A DNA stretch of 64,000 nucleotides from Antarctobacter sediminis (GTDB lineage Bacteria; Pseudomonadota; Alphaproteobacteria; Rhodobacterales; Rhodobacteraceae). The notes under the pieces are model-generated. The model ran no database searches, was not told the origin of the DNA, and worked only from the letters and a program-made list of their open reading frames with translations. This document shows, piece after piece, positions 35,172-44,583 of the stretch. Position 1 is the stretch's first letter. Every line of letters starts with the position of its first letter. The translations under genes and the position numbers were made by a program. The stretch covers positions 185,846-249,845 of the forward strand of contig NZ_JAHUZG010000004.1 in the NCBI RefSeq assembly GCF_019218285.1, written 5' to 3'.

Positions 35172-35200
35172 CGGGCCGCCCGCCACCGACAGGCGGCCCG
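35172..35200 (+). terminator. Hairpin between convergent E2 and TetR genes
   Basis: CGGGCCGCC pairs perfectly with GGCGGCCCG across an 11-nt loop. It has no T-run, so termination strength is uncertain. It lies between two genes that end facing each other. Confidence 0.5.
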
Positions 35201-35205
35201 TCGGC

Positions 35206-35850
35206 CTAGGCCCCGCTGTCCGCGCCGATCCCGAAATAGGCAAGGTATTTGTCGATCGCATCGGCAATCACCTCGTCGGGATGCTCCGGTGCGGGCATTC
35301 CATAGATATGCGTCCGGATACCGATATAGACGATGCCTCCGTGCAGGTTCCAGATGTCTTCCATGATAGGTTCCCGCGCACCCACAGCCTGCACCGCCGT
35401 TTCCGACAGCATCGGCTTGAGAATCACCTGACCAAGATGGTCGAGGTAGCGCCGATTGAGCGCCGCCCCTGCCAACCCCGAGAACATGAAGATCCGCATC
35501 CATTCATGTTCAAAGATCAGGGCGCTGTATTCGGTGTAGAACGCCAGCAGCCGGGTCCGCAGCGGCACGCTGCGATCAGTCAGCCGGTCCGGCCAATCCG
35601 ACGCAAGCCGCCCAAGGTAGACCTTTTCATAAACCGCTTCCAGCAGGTCCTCTTTGGTGGCGAAGTACTTGAAAAGAAGAGATTGCGTCACGCCCAAACG
35701 CTTGGCCAACTGGCGCGTGTTTCCCTCCAGCCCGACCTCGGCAAAAAAGCGCACCGCCTCGTTCACGATCTGCTCGCGCCGCTCTTGTGGCGGCAGCCTG
35801 CGACGTGTGCCCGCGTCCCGGTCCTGTTCGGTTTCGCTGTCCAATTCCAT
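35206..35850 (-). CDS. TetR-family regulator
   Basis: This 214-residue protein has an N-terminal TetR HTH (NTRQLAKRLGVTQSLLFKYFATKEDLLEAVYEKVY). Its ligand domain is not assigned to a subgroup. It is divergent from the molybdenum hydroxylase operon starting at 35988. The 137-bp gap is AT-rich and contains TGATC repeats near 35942, which could be operator sequence. It probably represses that operon until the substrate or a product binds. Confidence 0.82.
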   Translation of the reverse strand: MELDSETEQDRDAGTRRRLPPQERREQIVNEAVRFFAEVGLEGNTRQLAKRLGVTQSLLFKYFATKEDLLEAVYEKVYLGRLASDWPDRLTDRSVPLRTRLLAFYTEYSALIFEHEWMRIFMFSGLAGAALNRRYLDHLGQVILKPMLSETAVQAVGAREPIMEDIWNLHGGIVYIGIRTHIYGMPAPEHPDEVIADAIDKYLAYFGIGADSGA

Positions 35851-35987
35851 GTCCCCAAATCACCGCTCTCAGAGCCACTCTACAAATTTTACTTGAAAAG
35901 CGCAGCGATTTATAGATCATCTGCTCAACAAAGGTGAGCAAGTGATCACTAGTGCGATCAACACGCTCACGAAGGGAGGACATTACC

Positions 35988-36821
35988 ATGAAGGCATCAG
36001 CGGGCGGTTACGCCCGGGCCGTCGACGTTCCGCATGCGCTGGAACTCATGGCCGGGGCAGATGGGGCCGGTCGGTTCCTTGCTGGGGGGCAAAGCCTGAT
36101 CGCGGCAATGAACATGCGCCTGTCCGAGGGCGACATGCTGATCGACATTTCCCGCATCGCGGAACTGGGCGGTGTGCGCGAAGACGGCGAGCGGCTGTGG
36201 ATCGGCGCGCTGACGCGACATGCCGAAATCGGGCGCAATCCGCTGATCCGCGCCCATGTGCCTCTGCTTGCCGATGCGGTGCGCCATGTCGCGCATGCGG
36301 CGATCCGGAACCGGGGCACCATCGGCGGCGCGCTGGCCCATGCGGACCCGGCGGCTGAATTCCCTGCCTGCATTCTGGCCCTTGGTGCCACGTTGCACAC
36401 CCGCAGCACGGACGGCGACCGCGAAATCCCGGCCGAGGCATTCTTCGAAGACGTTTTCACCACTGCCCTGGAAGAAGGCGAGATGCTGACCGGCATCTCC
36501 ATCCCCAAGGCCAAGCCCGGCGAGACGCAGATCATCGAAGAGGTCGCGCGTCGGTCCGGCGATTACGCGTTGACCGGGCTTTGTCTTGTCCGCCGCACCG
36601 AAGGTCACCGCCTGACCATCTTTTCCGCCGGTCCGGTGCCCATGCTGGCAAGGGGCGCGATGCAGGCGCTGGACGCAGGCGATGTCGACGCCGCGATCGA
36701 GGCGCTGCGCGCCGAAATAGACCCGCCGTCAGACACACAGGCCAGCGGCAGCTATCGCCGTCATCTGGCGGGCGTTCTCTTGCGCCGTGCCGTTTCACGT
36801 ATCCAGGGAGAAAGCGCATGA
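35988..36821 (+). CDS. Molybdenum hydroxylase FAD subunit (CoxM-like)
   Basis: This 277-residue protein has the CoxM/XDH FAD-binding domain: AGGQSLIAAMNMRL and IRNRGTIGGALAHADPAAEFPA contact the flavin, and a CO-dehydrogenase flavoprotein C-terminal domain follows. It passes electrons from the iron-sulfur subunit to an acceptor. GGGAGGA precedes the ATG. It is first in a three-gene operon, and its stop overlaps the next start (ATGA). Confidence 0.9.
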   Translation: MKASAGGYARAVDVPHALELMAGADGAGRFLAGGQSLIAAMNMRLSEGDMLIDISRIAELGGVREDGERLWIGALTRHAEIGRNPLIRAHVPLLADAVRHVAHAAIRNRGTIGGALAHADPAAEFPACILALGATLHTRSTDGDREIPAEAFFEDVFTTALEEGEMLTGISIPKAKPGETQIIEEVARRSGDYALTGLCLVRRTEGHRLTIFSAGPVPMLARGAMQALDAGDVDAAIEALRAEIDPPSDTQASGSYRRHLAGVLLRRAVSRIQGESA

Positions 36822-37318
36822 CACAGGCTTTCCGTGACAGGGTCGACGTCTCACTGACCGTCAATGGCGAACCCGTCGAGGCACGCGTGCCCGCAGGCCA
36901 GCACCTGATCGACTTCCTCCGCATCGAATTGGGGCTGACCGGTGCCCATGCCAGTTGTGAGCATGGCGTATGCGGTGCCTGCACCATCCGCGTCGACGGG
37001 CAAGCCGTCCGGGGGTGTCTGACGTTGGCCGCACAGCTCGACGGAGCAGAGGTCTGGACTGTCGAAGGGCTGACCGATCAGGGGTCGATTTCCGATCTGC
37101 AAGACGCGTTCGTCCTGCGCAACGCGCTGCAATGCGGGTTCTGCACGCCCGGAATGCTGGTCGCCGCCGAGGAGTTGCTGAGCGGCGGCGCCGTTCCCAC
37201 CCGCGCCGAGATCCGAGAACACCTGTCGGGCAACTATTGCCGCTGCACGGGATACGAGGCCATCGTGGACGTGGTCGAAAACGTGGCAAAGGCCCGCGCC
37301 GGAAAGGCTCAGGCATGA
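36818..37318 (+). CDS. Molybdenum hydroxylase 2Fe-2S subunit (CoxS-like)
   Basis: This 166-residue protein carries two 2Fe-2S clusters: a plant-type ferredoxin site in CEHGVCGACTIRVDG plus a later Cys, and the C-terminal helical site in QCGFCTPGM and GNYCRCTGYE. It transfers electrons from the molybdenum subunit to the FAD subunit. It overlaps both neighbours by 4 bp. Confidence 0.93.
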   Translation: MTQAFRDRVDVSLTVNGEPVEARVPAGQHLIDFLRIELGLTGAHASCEHGVCGACTIRVDGQAVRGCLTLAAQLDGAEVWTVEGLTDQGSISDLQDAFVLRNALQCGFCTPGMLVAAEELLSGGAVPTRAEIREHLSGNYCRCTGYEAIVDVVENVAKARAGKAQA

Positions 37319-39696
37319 CCATCGCATTCGGAAACCCCGACCGCCCCAATTCCTACATCGGCAAGACGGTTCCCCGCCCGAACGCAGGCAAACTGGTTCA
37401 GGGGCGCGGGCGGTACGTCGATGACATCGTGCTGCCGCGCATGGTGCATGTGGCCTTTGTCCGGTCGCCTTTTGCCCACGCCCGGATCACCGGCGTCGAC
37501 CTCGAAGAGGCAAGCCGGGTCAAGGGCGTCCTGCGGATCTTTACCGGCGCGGATCTGGCCAAGGTCTGCACGCCATGGGTTGGCGTTCTGGCGCATCTCA
37601 AGGGGCTGAAATCCGCCCCCCAACATGCGCTCGCCGTGGATCGCGCCGCATGGGTTGGCGAACCGGTGGTGGCCGTGGTGGCCAGCACGCGCGCCGCAGC
37701 CGAAGATGGTGCCGCGCTGGTCGAGGTTGACTACGATCCGCTGGAGGCCGTGACCGACACCATGACCGCGCTGGATGCGGACACTCCCGTCATCCACCCC
37801 GAACTGGGCGACAACCTCGCCTTTCAGCGCCTGCACGAAGAGGGCGATGTCGAGGCGGCGATGGCGTCGGCGTATAAGGTGGTTTCGGCCCGGTTCCGCA
37901 CCGCGCGCCACACCGGCGTCACGCTGGAGCCGCGCTCGATCCTTGTCGACTGGAACCCCGCCGAAGGCCAGATGACCGCCTATCACGCGACCCAGGCTCC
38001 GCATATGATCCAGACGGTGCTGGCCAAGCATCTGGACCTGCCCGAGGGCCGGGTGCGGGTGATCTGCGGTGACGTGGGCGGATCTTACGGGATCAAGGTC
38101 CATGTCTACCCCGACGAGGTCGCGACGGCGGCAATTTCCAAGGTCATGGGCCGCCCGGTGAAATTCATCGCTGACAGGCTGGAAAGCTTTTCGACCGACA
38201 TCCACGCCCGCGACCACGAGATCGAGGCGCGTATCGCGGTGGATGCCGAGGGCAGCATCCTTGCCATCGACGTGGACGACTGGACCGGAATCGGCCCCTA
38301 TTCCGTCTATCCGCGCACTTCGGCCATCGAGGGCAATCAGGTCGTGAACCTCTGCGGCGGGCCTTATGATTTCGCCAACTACCGGGCCAAGACGACGGTG
38401 GTGTTCCAGAACAAGTCGCCAACCTGCCAGTACCGCGCCGTGGGCCACCCCATCGCCGTGGCAATCACTGAAGGATTGGTGGACATGGCCGCCGCCGCCA
38501 TCGGCATGGATCCGGTCGAGATCCGACGCCGCAATATGTATGCCGACGACGCCTATCCGGTGACGTCACCGGCCAAGATGCGCTTTGAGGGGCTGTCGCA
38601 CCATGCCTCGATGGACAAGCTGCTGGCGATGATGGATTACGACGCGCTGCGCGCCGATCAGGCCGAAGCCCGCAAGAAAGGCAAACATCGCGGCATTGGC
38701 ATCGCCTCCTTCATCGAACTGACCAACCCGTCGCCTTTCATGTATGGCATTGGCGGTGCACGGATTTCCGCGCAAGACGGCTGTACCGTGCGCATGGATC
38801 CGGACGGGTCGATCGTCGCGCTTTCGGGTGTGACCGAACAGGGCCAAGGCACCGAAGCCATGCTCAGCCAGATCGTGGCCGAGGGCGTTGGGGTCAATCC
38901 CTCGACCGTGCGGATCATAACCGGCGATACGCAGGTCACGCCCTACGGCGGCGGGACTTGGGCCTCACGCGGGGCGGGCATCGGCGGCGAGGCCGCCTTG
39001 CAGGCGGCGCGCGCGCTGCGGCAGTCCATCCTCGAGGTCGCGGCAGCCATGTTGCAGGCCGACGCAGACGCGCTGGACATCCGCGACGGGCAGGTGGTGA
39101 CGGCGGCAACAGGCGAAGACCGCCTGCCGCTGGAGGAACTGGGCCGCATCGTCTATTTCCGTGGCGATACCCTGCCCAAGGGCCTGCCCCGCGAACTCGT
39201 GCAGACCCGGCACTATATCACGATGGACTACCCCTTTGCCTTCACCAATGGCGTGCAGGCCTCATATGTCGAGGTCGACACCGACACCGGGGTGGTTTCG
39301 CTGTTGAAACACTGGTGCGTCGAAGATTGCGGGCGGGTCATCAATCCGCAGTTGGTCGACGAACAGATCCGCGGCGGCATCGTGCAGGGGCTGGGCGGCG
39401 CGCTGTTCGAGGAAATCCACTATGACAGCGAAGGCCAGTTGCTGAACGGCTCGATGGCGGATTACCTCGTGCCGATGGCGGCCGAGATGCCGGACATGCA
39501 AATCGGGCACGTCGAAACCCCCACTGCCGAAAGCGAACTGGGCGCCAAGGGCGCCGGAGAGGCAGGCACCGCCGGGGCCCCCGCCGCCGTGATGAACGCG
39601 ATCAACGACGCGCTGCGCCCAATGGGGGCGCAGGTAACAGAGATGCCCTTTACCCCCGAACGCATCCTGCGTGCGCTTGGGACTTTGACAGACTGA
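37315..39696 (+). CDS. Molybdenum hydroxylase large subunit (CoxL/XdhB-like)
   Basis: This 793-residue protein has the aldehyde-oxidase/xanthine-dehydrogenase a/b hammerhead (VQGRGRYVDDIVLP) and molybdopterin-binding domains. The catalytic Glu is in KGAGEAGTAG near the C-terminus. The active-site loop that reads AYRCSFR in CO dehydrogenase and AYRGAGR in many relatives is QYRAVGHP here, so CO is an unlikely substrate. It hydroxylates an aldehyde, purine or aromatic N-heterocycle with water as oxygen donor. A TRAP uptake system follows after 51 bp, suggesting an imported organic acid. Confidence 0.88.
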   Translation: MTIAFGNPDRPNSYIGKTVPRPNAGKLVQGRGRYVDDIVLPRMVHVAFVRSPFAHARITGVDLEEASRVKGVLRIFTGADLAKVCTPWVGVLAHLKGLKSAPQHALAVDRAAWVGEPVVAVVASTRAAAEDGAALVEVDYDPLEAVTDTMTALDADTPVIHPELGDNLAFQRLHEEGDVEAAMASAYKVVSARFRTARHTGVTLEPRSILVDWNPAEGQMTAYHATQAPHMIQTVLAKHLDLPEGRVRVICGDVGGSYGIKVHVYPDEVATAAISKVMGRPVKFIADRLESFSTDIHARDHEIEARIAVDAEGSILAIDVDDWTGIGPYSVYPRTSAIEGNQVVNLCGGPYDFANYRAKTTVVFQNKSPTCQYRAVGHPIAVAITEGLVDMAAAAIGMDPVEIRRRNMYADDAYPVTSPAKMRFEGLSHHASMDKLLAMMDYDALRADQAEARKKGKHRGIGIASFIELTNPSPFMYGIGGARISAQDGCTVRMDPDGSIVALSGVTEQGQGTEAMLSQIVAEGVGVNPSTVRIITGDTQVTPYGGGTWASRGAGIGGEAALQAARALRQSILEVAAAMLQADADALDIRDGQVVTAATGEDRLPLEELGRIVYFRGDTLPKGLPRELVQTRHYITMDYPFAFTNGVQASYVEVDTDTGVVSLLKHWCVEDCGRVINPQLVDEQIRGGIVQGLGGALFEEIHYDSEGQLLNGSMADYLVPMAAEMPDMQIGHVETPTAESELGAKGAGEAGTAGAPAAVMNAINDALRPMGAQVTEMPFTPERILRALGTLTD

Positions 39697-39704
39697 ACCA
39701 CAAA

Positions 39705-39727
39705 GGGGCGCGACGGGAGCGCGCCCC
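39705..39727 (+). terminator. Hairpin between hydroxylase and TRAP genes
   Basis: GGGGCGCG pairs with CGCGCCCC across a 7-nt loop, 9 bp after the large-subunit stop. There is no T-run, so it may reduce rather than stop read-through into the TRAP genes. Confidence 0.5.
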
Positions 39728-39747
39728 GCTCAAGGGAGGAGAAACCA

Positions 39748-40806
39748 ATGACTTTCACGAAACTGGCGACCACCAGCGCGATGGCGATCCTGATGGGCGG
39801 CGCAGCGCTTGCCCAGCAAAGCATCACCGTCAACATCGGATCATCGCACCCCGAGGCCAATATCTGGGTCTACGCGATGAAGAACACCTTTCAGCCCGAG
39901 GTGAACCGCATCCTCGCCGAAAATGGCGATGAATACACGGTCAACTGGGTCGAAAGCTATGCCGGCACGCTGTACAAATTCACCGACACCCGCGAGGCGG
40001 TGATGGATGGCATCGTCGATGTCGGCATGGTGGGTACGGTCTGGGAAGGGGCGAACATGCCGCTTCAGAACGTGACCTATTTCACCCCTTTCGCAACCGA
40101 AGACCACCGCATGATCATCGAGATCTTCGATGATCTGTCCCAGAACCTGCCCGAGTTGAAGGACAGTTGGGCCAAGAACGGCATGGTGCACCTGTCCTCG
40201 CTTATCACCGACAGCTATGACATCTACGGCACCTTCCCCGTCAACACGATGGCCGACCTGCAAAACCGCAAGCTCAATGCGCCCGGCACCTCGGCCAACT
40301 GGCTGCGCGATACAGGGGCAACACCGGTCGATGGCGCGCTGACCACCTATTACACCAACATCCAGACCGGCGTGACCGAAGGCACCCTGTCCTTTGCATC
40401 GGGCATCCTGCCGACCCGGGTTTACGAAGTGGCGCCGGAACTGACCCGTGTCGGTATCGGGTCGATGTATTTCGGCGGTATCGCGGCCAACAAGGATTTC
40501 TTCGACGGGCTGCCTGCCCCGGTGCAGGATGCTTTCCGTCAGGCGGCGCAGGCCACCTCAAAGGCGCATGGTGACTATGTCGCCGATCTTGCCGCCCGCG
40601 CGCTGGACGAAATGCAGGCCGCCGGCCTGACCATCCACCAGCTGTCCGACGAGGAAAAAGCCAAGTGGGTTGCCGGCCTGCCAAACATCATCGAACCTTG
40701 GCTGGAACAAACGGGCGACGCGGGCAAAGTTGTGCTCAAGGCCTATTTCGACGCCCTCGAAGAACGTGGCGCCAAGCCGCTGCGCAACTGGGCCGAAGGG
40801 CTCTGA
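39748..40806 (+). CDS. dctP: TRAP transporter substrate-binding protein
   Basis: This 352-residue protein has a signal peptide (LATTSAMAILMGGAALAQ) and a DctP-type fold beginning ITVNIGSSHPEANIW, with the family region NRKLNAPGTSANWLRDTGATP. It captures an organic acid in the periplasm for the DctQ and DctM subunits that follow. GGAGGAG lies upstream. The substrate is probably that of the adjacent molybdenum hydroxylase (inference). Confidence 0.9.
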   Translation: MTFTKLATTSAMAILMGGAALAQQSITVNIGSSHPEANIWVYAMKNTFQPEVNRILAENGDEYTVNWVESYAGTLYKFTDTREAVMDGIVDVGMVGTVWEGANMPLQNVTYFTPFATEDHRMIIEIFDDLSQNLPELKDSWAKNGMVHLSSLITDSYDIYGTFPVNTMADLQNRKLNAPGTSANWLRDTGATPVDGALTTYYTNIQTGVTEGTLSFASGILPTRVYEVAPELTRVGIGSMYFGGIAANKDFFDGLPAPVQDAFRQAAQATSKAHGDYVADLAARALDEMQAAGLTIHQLSDEEKAKWVAGLPNIIEPWLEQTGDAGKVVLKAYFDALEERGAKPLRNWAEGL

Positions 40807-40834
40807 GGCGCAGAGCGCGACAGGTTTGACCCCC

Positions 40835-40864
40835 GTCAGCCCGATCCATGCAGGTCGGGCTGAC
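40835..40864 (+). terminator. Intercistronic hairpin after dctP
   Basis: GTCAGCCCGA pairs perfectly with TCGGGCTGAC around a 10-nt loop. Hairpins after solute-binding-protein genes often protect or terminate the upstream message so that more binding protein than permease is made. Confidence 0.55.
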
Positions 40865-40887
40865 CCATATCGCAAGGGCAGCAATTC

Positions 40888-41451
40888 ATGAGCGAAGACA
40901 GCACCGCCGCACCCGAAGACCAGTTCGTCCCGGCCTTTGCCGCCGCGCCTTTCGGGGCGGTTCTTGGCAGTGCCGCGGCGGCCATGTCGGCCATCGGCAC
41001 CGCCGCCATCGGCGCGCTCATGCTGCTGATCGTGGCCGATGTCATTGGCCGCAACCTGCTGGACCTGCCGATCACCGGGGTGGCCGAAATCGCCGCCCGC
41101 ACCGTGGTTGCCATCGTGTTCCTGCAAGTGCCCGCCGCCATTCTGCAACGGCGCCTGACGCGCGCCGATTTCCTTGTCAGGCGCATCGGCAAATCCTCTC
41201 CGGCGACGGTATCAATCCTCGAAGCGCTGTTCTGCCTTGCCGGGGCGGTGGTTTTTGCGCTGATCGTCTGGGCCTCGTGGCCCAAGCTCGTCTCGGCCTG
41301 GGGATCGTCGGAATTCTTCGGGGTACAGGGCATCTGGACCATCCCCACATGGCCCTTCCGCGGCATCACCGTGCTGGGCGCGGCCATTGCCGCGCTGGCC
41401 GCCCTGTACCGCGCGGGTCAGGAACTCAAAGCAATGAAGGATGAGAAATGA
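40888..41451 (+). CDS. dctQ: TRAP transporter small permease
   Basis: This 187-residue membrane protein has four hydrophobic segments, including AAIGALMLLIVADVIGRNL and TVVAIVFLQVPAAIL, typical of DctQ. It assembles with the large permease, whose start it overlaps by 4 bp. The N-terminal 30 residues are cytoplasmic and acidic. Confidence 0.88.
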   Translation: MSEDSTAAPEDQFVPAFAAAPFGAVLGSAAAAMSAIGTAAIGALMLLIVADVIGRNLLDLPITGVAEIAARTVVAIVFLQVPAAILQRRLTRADFLVRRIGKSSPATVSILEALFCLAGAVVFALIVWASWPKLVSAWGSSEFFGVQGIWTIPTWPFRGITVLGAAIAALAALYRAGQELKAMKDEK

Positions 41452-42776
41452 CCACGCTTACCATAGGTTTCATCCTGATTGCCGTTCTGATCGCCCTTGT
41501 CCTTTTGGGGATGCAGATCGCCTATGCGCTGTTTTCCGTGGCCTTCGTGGGCATCTGGATCATCCGCGACAACATCGGGCTTGCCTTCCGGATGCTGGAG
41601 TTGACCGCCTATTCAGGTATTGCCGACTATCTCTTTGCCACCATCCCGCTCTTTGTGCTGATGGGGTTGTTGGTCAGCGTGTCAAACGTGGGGCGCGATA
41701 CCTTTGCCGTGGCAGAGGAACTGCTGCGCCGCATGATCTGCGGGCTTGGCGTGGCCACCGTCGCGGCCAACACGATCTTTGCCGCCGTCACAGGGGTGTC
41801 CATCGCCTCCGCCGCCGTCTTTACCCGTGTTGCCGTGCCCGAGATGACGCGCCACGGCTATCGCCCCGCCTTTTCGGCGGGCACCGTGGCAGGGTCTTCG
41901 GTGCTGGGCATGTTGATCCCGCCCAGCCTGCTGCTGATCATCTACGGCGTTCTGGCAGAGGTTTCGATCGGCGGCATGTTTATTGCCGGCATCATTCCGG
42001 GCATGCTGCTGGCCGGCGGCTTTGTCGTCATGCTGATCGGCCTGACCATCGTCGCGCCCGGATTCGTCCTCAGCGATCCCGAAAGCACCCGCGCCCGGCG
42101 GCAGGACCGCGAATTCACGCCCATGCCGCTGGGCGAGATGATCCGCAAGCTGATCCCGATCATCGCGCTGGTGATCCTTGTGCTGGGCGGCCTTTACACT
42201 GGCTTTTTCACCCCGACCGAGGCCGGTGGCATCGGGGCCTTTGGCGCGCTGATGGTCGCCCTCTCGCGCCGCAGCCTTGACCGGCACAAGCTGTGGCAGG
42301 TGATGAAACAGACTGGCGTGATTTCGGTTTCGATCCTGCTGTTGCTGATCGCCGCGTCCTTTTATTCGCGCATGTTGGCCATCGCAGGCCTGCCCAACGC
42401 AATTTCGGGCCTGGTTCTGCAATCCGGTTTTGGCCCGCTGGGGTTCATGTTCTTCTATGCTGCCATCATCCTGCTGATGGGCATGATCCTCGACAGCACG
42501 TCGATCCTGCTGATCATGGTGCCCATCGCGGCCCCGATTGCGCAGGGCATGGGGATCGACCTGATGCACTTTGGCATCGTGACGGTGATCGCGGTGGAAA
42601 TCGGCCTGTTGACACCGCCATTCGGGATCTCGGTCTTTACCGTCCACAACACGCTCAACGACCCGGATGTTTCCGTCGAACAAATCTTTGGTGCCACCCT
42701 GCCGTTTATCGCGGTGATGATGCTGGTGCTGATCACGGTCGCGCTGGTTCCGGCAACGGTGACCGTCTTTCTTTAG
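41448..42776 (+). CDS. dctM: TRAP transporter large permease
   Basis: This 442-residue protein has about twelve membrane segments and DctM motifs such as IPPSLLLIIYG, GLYTGFFTPTEAGGIGAFG and ILDSTSILLIMVPI. It is the ion-coupled translocation subunit. It completes the operon P-Q-M after the molybdenum hydroxylase genes. Confidence 0.92.
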   Translation: MTTLTIGFILIAVLIALVLLGMQIAYALFSVAFVGIWIIRDNIGLAFRMLELTAYSGIADYLFATIPLFVLMGLLVSVSNVGRDTFAVAEELLRRMICGLGVATVAANTIFAAVTGVSIASAAVFTRVAVPEMTRHGYRPAFSAGTVAGSSVLGMLIPPSLLLIIYGVLAEVSIGGMFIAGIIPGMLLAGGFVVMLIGLTIVAPGFVLSDPESTRARRQDREFTPMPLGEMIRKLIPIIALVILVLGGLYTGFFTPTEAGGIGAFGALMVALSRRSLDRHKLWQVMKQTGVISVSILLLLIAASFYSRMLAIAGLPNAISGLVLQSGFGPLGFMFFYAAIILLMGMILDSTSILLIMVPIAAPIAQGMGIDLMHFGIVTVIAVEIGLLTPPFGISVFTVHNTLNDPDVSVEQIFGATLPFIAVMMLVLITVALVPATVTVFL

Positions 42777-42860
42777 GCTTGTGGCGCGCGCGGCGCCCTG
42801 ACTGGTTCCCTCGCAGGATTCCCTGCGTATACTGCGAGGGAGCCAACAAGAAAAACAGCC

Positions 42861-43742
42861 ATGCAGGTCATTCTCCACACTGGTGCCCATTGCACCGACG
42901 AAGACCGCCTTCTGAAAGGTCTCTTGCGCAATGCCGAGGCCTGGCGGCACGAAGGCGTGGCCATTCCCGGCCCTTCCAAATACCGCAGCCTCCTGACGGA
43001 GGCCCTGAACAAGCTGCGCGGTGGCATGCCGGAACCGGGCACCCGTGACCTGCTTCTGGATGCGATCCTGCAAGAGGATTCCGAACAGACCTCACGGCTG
43101 GTCCTGTCGAACGACAATTTCTTTTCGGTGCCCCGCCTGATGTTCCAGAACGGCTATCTCTATCACCGGGCCGAAGAACGGCTAGCCACGCTGGTACGGG
43201 CCTTCGAGGGCGATGAAGTCCAGCTTTTCATGGGATTGCGCGATCCGGCCAGCTTTTTGCCCGCGGCCTATGCCGCCACGCCGCATGACGATTTCGCCGC
43301 CTTCATGGAGGGCGTGGACCCGATGCGCTTTCGCTGGTCCGACCTGATCCGCCGCATTCGTGGCGCGGTGCCCGACATGCCCATCGTGCTCTGGTGCAAC
43401 GAGGATACGCCGTTTCTATGGGGGCAGATCCTGCGCGAAATGGCGGGGATCAAACTCAGCCGCAAGATCACCGGCGCCTTCGACCTTTATTCGCGCATCA
43501 TCTCACGCGAGGGAATGATGCGCTTTCGCGCCTTTCTCAAGGAAAACCCCAACGTCAACGAAAGCCAGAAGCGCCGCGTGATGATGGCCTTCCTAGACAA
43601 ATACGCGCTGGACGAGGCGATGGAAGAGGAACTGGACCTGCCCGGGTGGGACGGCCCCTATGTCGACATGCTGACCGAGCTTTACGAGGACGACCTTGAG
43701 GTGATCGCGGGCATTCCGCGGGTGCGCCTGCTGACGCCCTGA
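42861..43742 (+). CDS. Conserved hypothetical, sulfotransferase-like N-terminus
   Basis: This 293-residue protein starts QVILHTGAHCTDEDRLLKGL, which looks like the nucleotide-binding edge of sulfotransferase-like proteins but lacks a clear PAPS loop. It contains LFMGLRDPASFLPAAYA and IVLWCNEDTPFLWGQIL. No signal or membrane segment is visible. It is cytoplasmic and soluble by eye, with its own start 84 bp after dctM. I do not know its function. Confidence 0.65.
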   Translation: MQVILHTGAHCTDEDRLLKGLLRNAEAWRHEGVAIPGPSKYRSLLTEALNKLRGGMPEPGTRDLLLDAILQEDSEQTSRLVLSNDNFFSVPRLMFQNGYLYHRAEERLATLVRAFEGDEVQLFMGLRDPASFLPAAYAATPHDDFAAFMEGVDPMRFRWSDLIRRIRGAVPDMPIVLWCNEDTPFLWGQILREMAGIKLSRKITGAFDLYSRIISREGMMRFRAFLKENPNVNESQKRRVMMAFLDKYALDEAMEEELDLPGWDGPYVDMLTELYEDDLEVIAGIPRVRLLTP

Positions 43743-43764
43743 ACCGATGCCCGCCCGGGCCCGC

Positions 43765-44508
43765 CTATTCCGGCAGGGGCGCGCCAAAGGCCGGCAGACT
43801 GTCCAGCGCCAGTTTCAACGCGTCGCTCCAGCCTTGGCTGATTGTCTGGAAATAGGGATCGTCCAGCTCGATCCGCCCGGTATCCCCCCGCACCAGACTG
43901 TCTGACCGGTAGAGGTGATAGTCGAACGGCGCGCCGACGGTCAGGTTGGCCTTGACCGTGCTGTCAAAGCTGACCAGCAACAGCTTGATCGCGTCGTTAA
44001 AGCTCAGGTCAGGGTCATAGGCGCGCACAAGGATCGGACGGCCGTATTTGATCTCGCCGATCTGGAAAAACGGCGTATCGGGACCGGCTTCGATGAAATT
44101 GCCCTCGGGGTAGATCAGGAACAGCCGTGGCGGTCCGCCGGCGATCTGCCCGCCCAGCAACAGCGTTGCGTTGAACACTGCATCGGCGCGCTGGCCGCTG
44201 TCGGCGTTGCGCGCGATCACGTCGCGCAGCGTATCCGCCACCAGGCAGGCAACCTGATACATCGACGCTGCCTCAAAGATCGACGGGTTCCGCTGCGCGT
44301 GAGCCTTGACGCGTTCGTCCAACTCGCTGACCACGGCCTGCGTGGTGGCAAGGTTGCCCGCGCTCAGCAGGGTGATGACGCGATCGCCCTCGGCCTCCCA
44401 GATCTTCATCTTTCCGAAGGTCGAGATATTGTCGAGACCGGCGTTGGTGCGGGTGTCGGACATAAAGACCAACCCCTTGTTCAACATCATCCCCACGCAA
44501 TAGGTCAT
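43765..44508 (-). CDS. Anbu proteasome-like peptidase
   Basis: This 247-residue protein is of the Anbu (ancestral beta subunit, Ntn-hydrolase) family. Thr2, exposed after Met removal in MTYCVGMML, is the likely nucleophile, and GLVFMSDTRTNAGLDNIS and ITLLSAGNLATTQAV are family signatures. Anbu rings are linked to a transglutaminase, an alpha-E protein and an ATP-grasp enzyme, exactly the genes found upstream here (44584-47770). Proteolysis or amide-bond chemistry on small peptides has been proposed, but the natural substrate is unknown. Confidence 0.9.
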   Translation of the reverse strand: MTYCVGMMLNKGLVFMSDTRTNAGLDNISTFGKMKIWEAEGDRVITLLSAGNLATTQAVVSELDERVKAHAQRNPSIFEAASMYQVACLVADTLRDVIARNADSGQRADAVFNATLLLGGQIAGGPPRLFLIYPEGNFIEAGPDTPFFQIGEIKYGRPILVRAYDPDLSFNDAIKLLLVSFDSTVKANLTVGAPFDYHLYRSDSLVRGDTGRIELDDPYFQTISQGWSDALKLALDSLPAFGAPLPE

Positions 44509-44583
44509 TCCGCGTCCCTTTCCCCGGAGTCACCGCGCCTTCTAGGGGCAGCAGAGGGTCTTGGGCAAGAGCCAGCCGCGCCG

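Noticed and set aside
41682..43073. 463-codon minus-strand open frame
   Set aside because: It is antisense to dctM and the following gene; low-complexity His/Gln/Asp composition indicates it is not coding.
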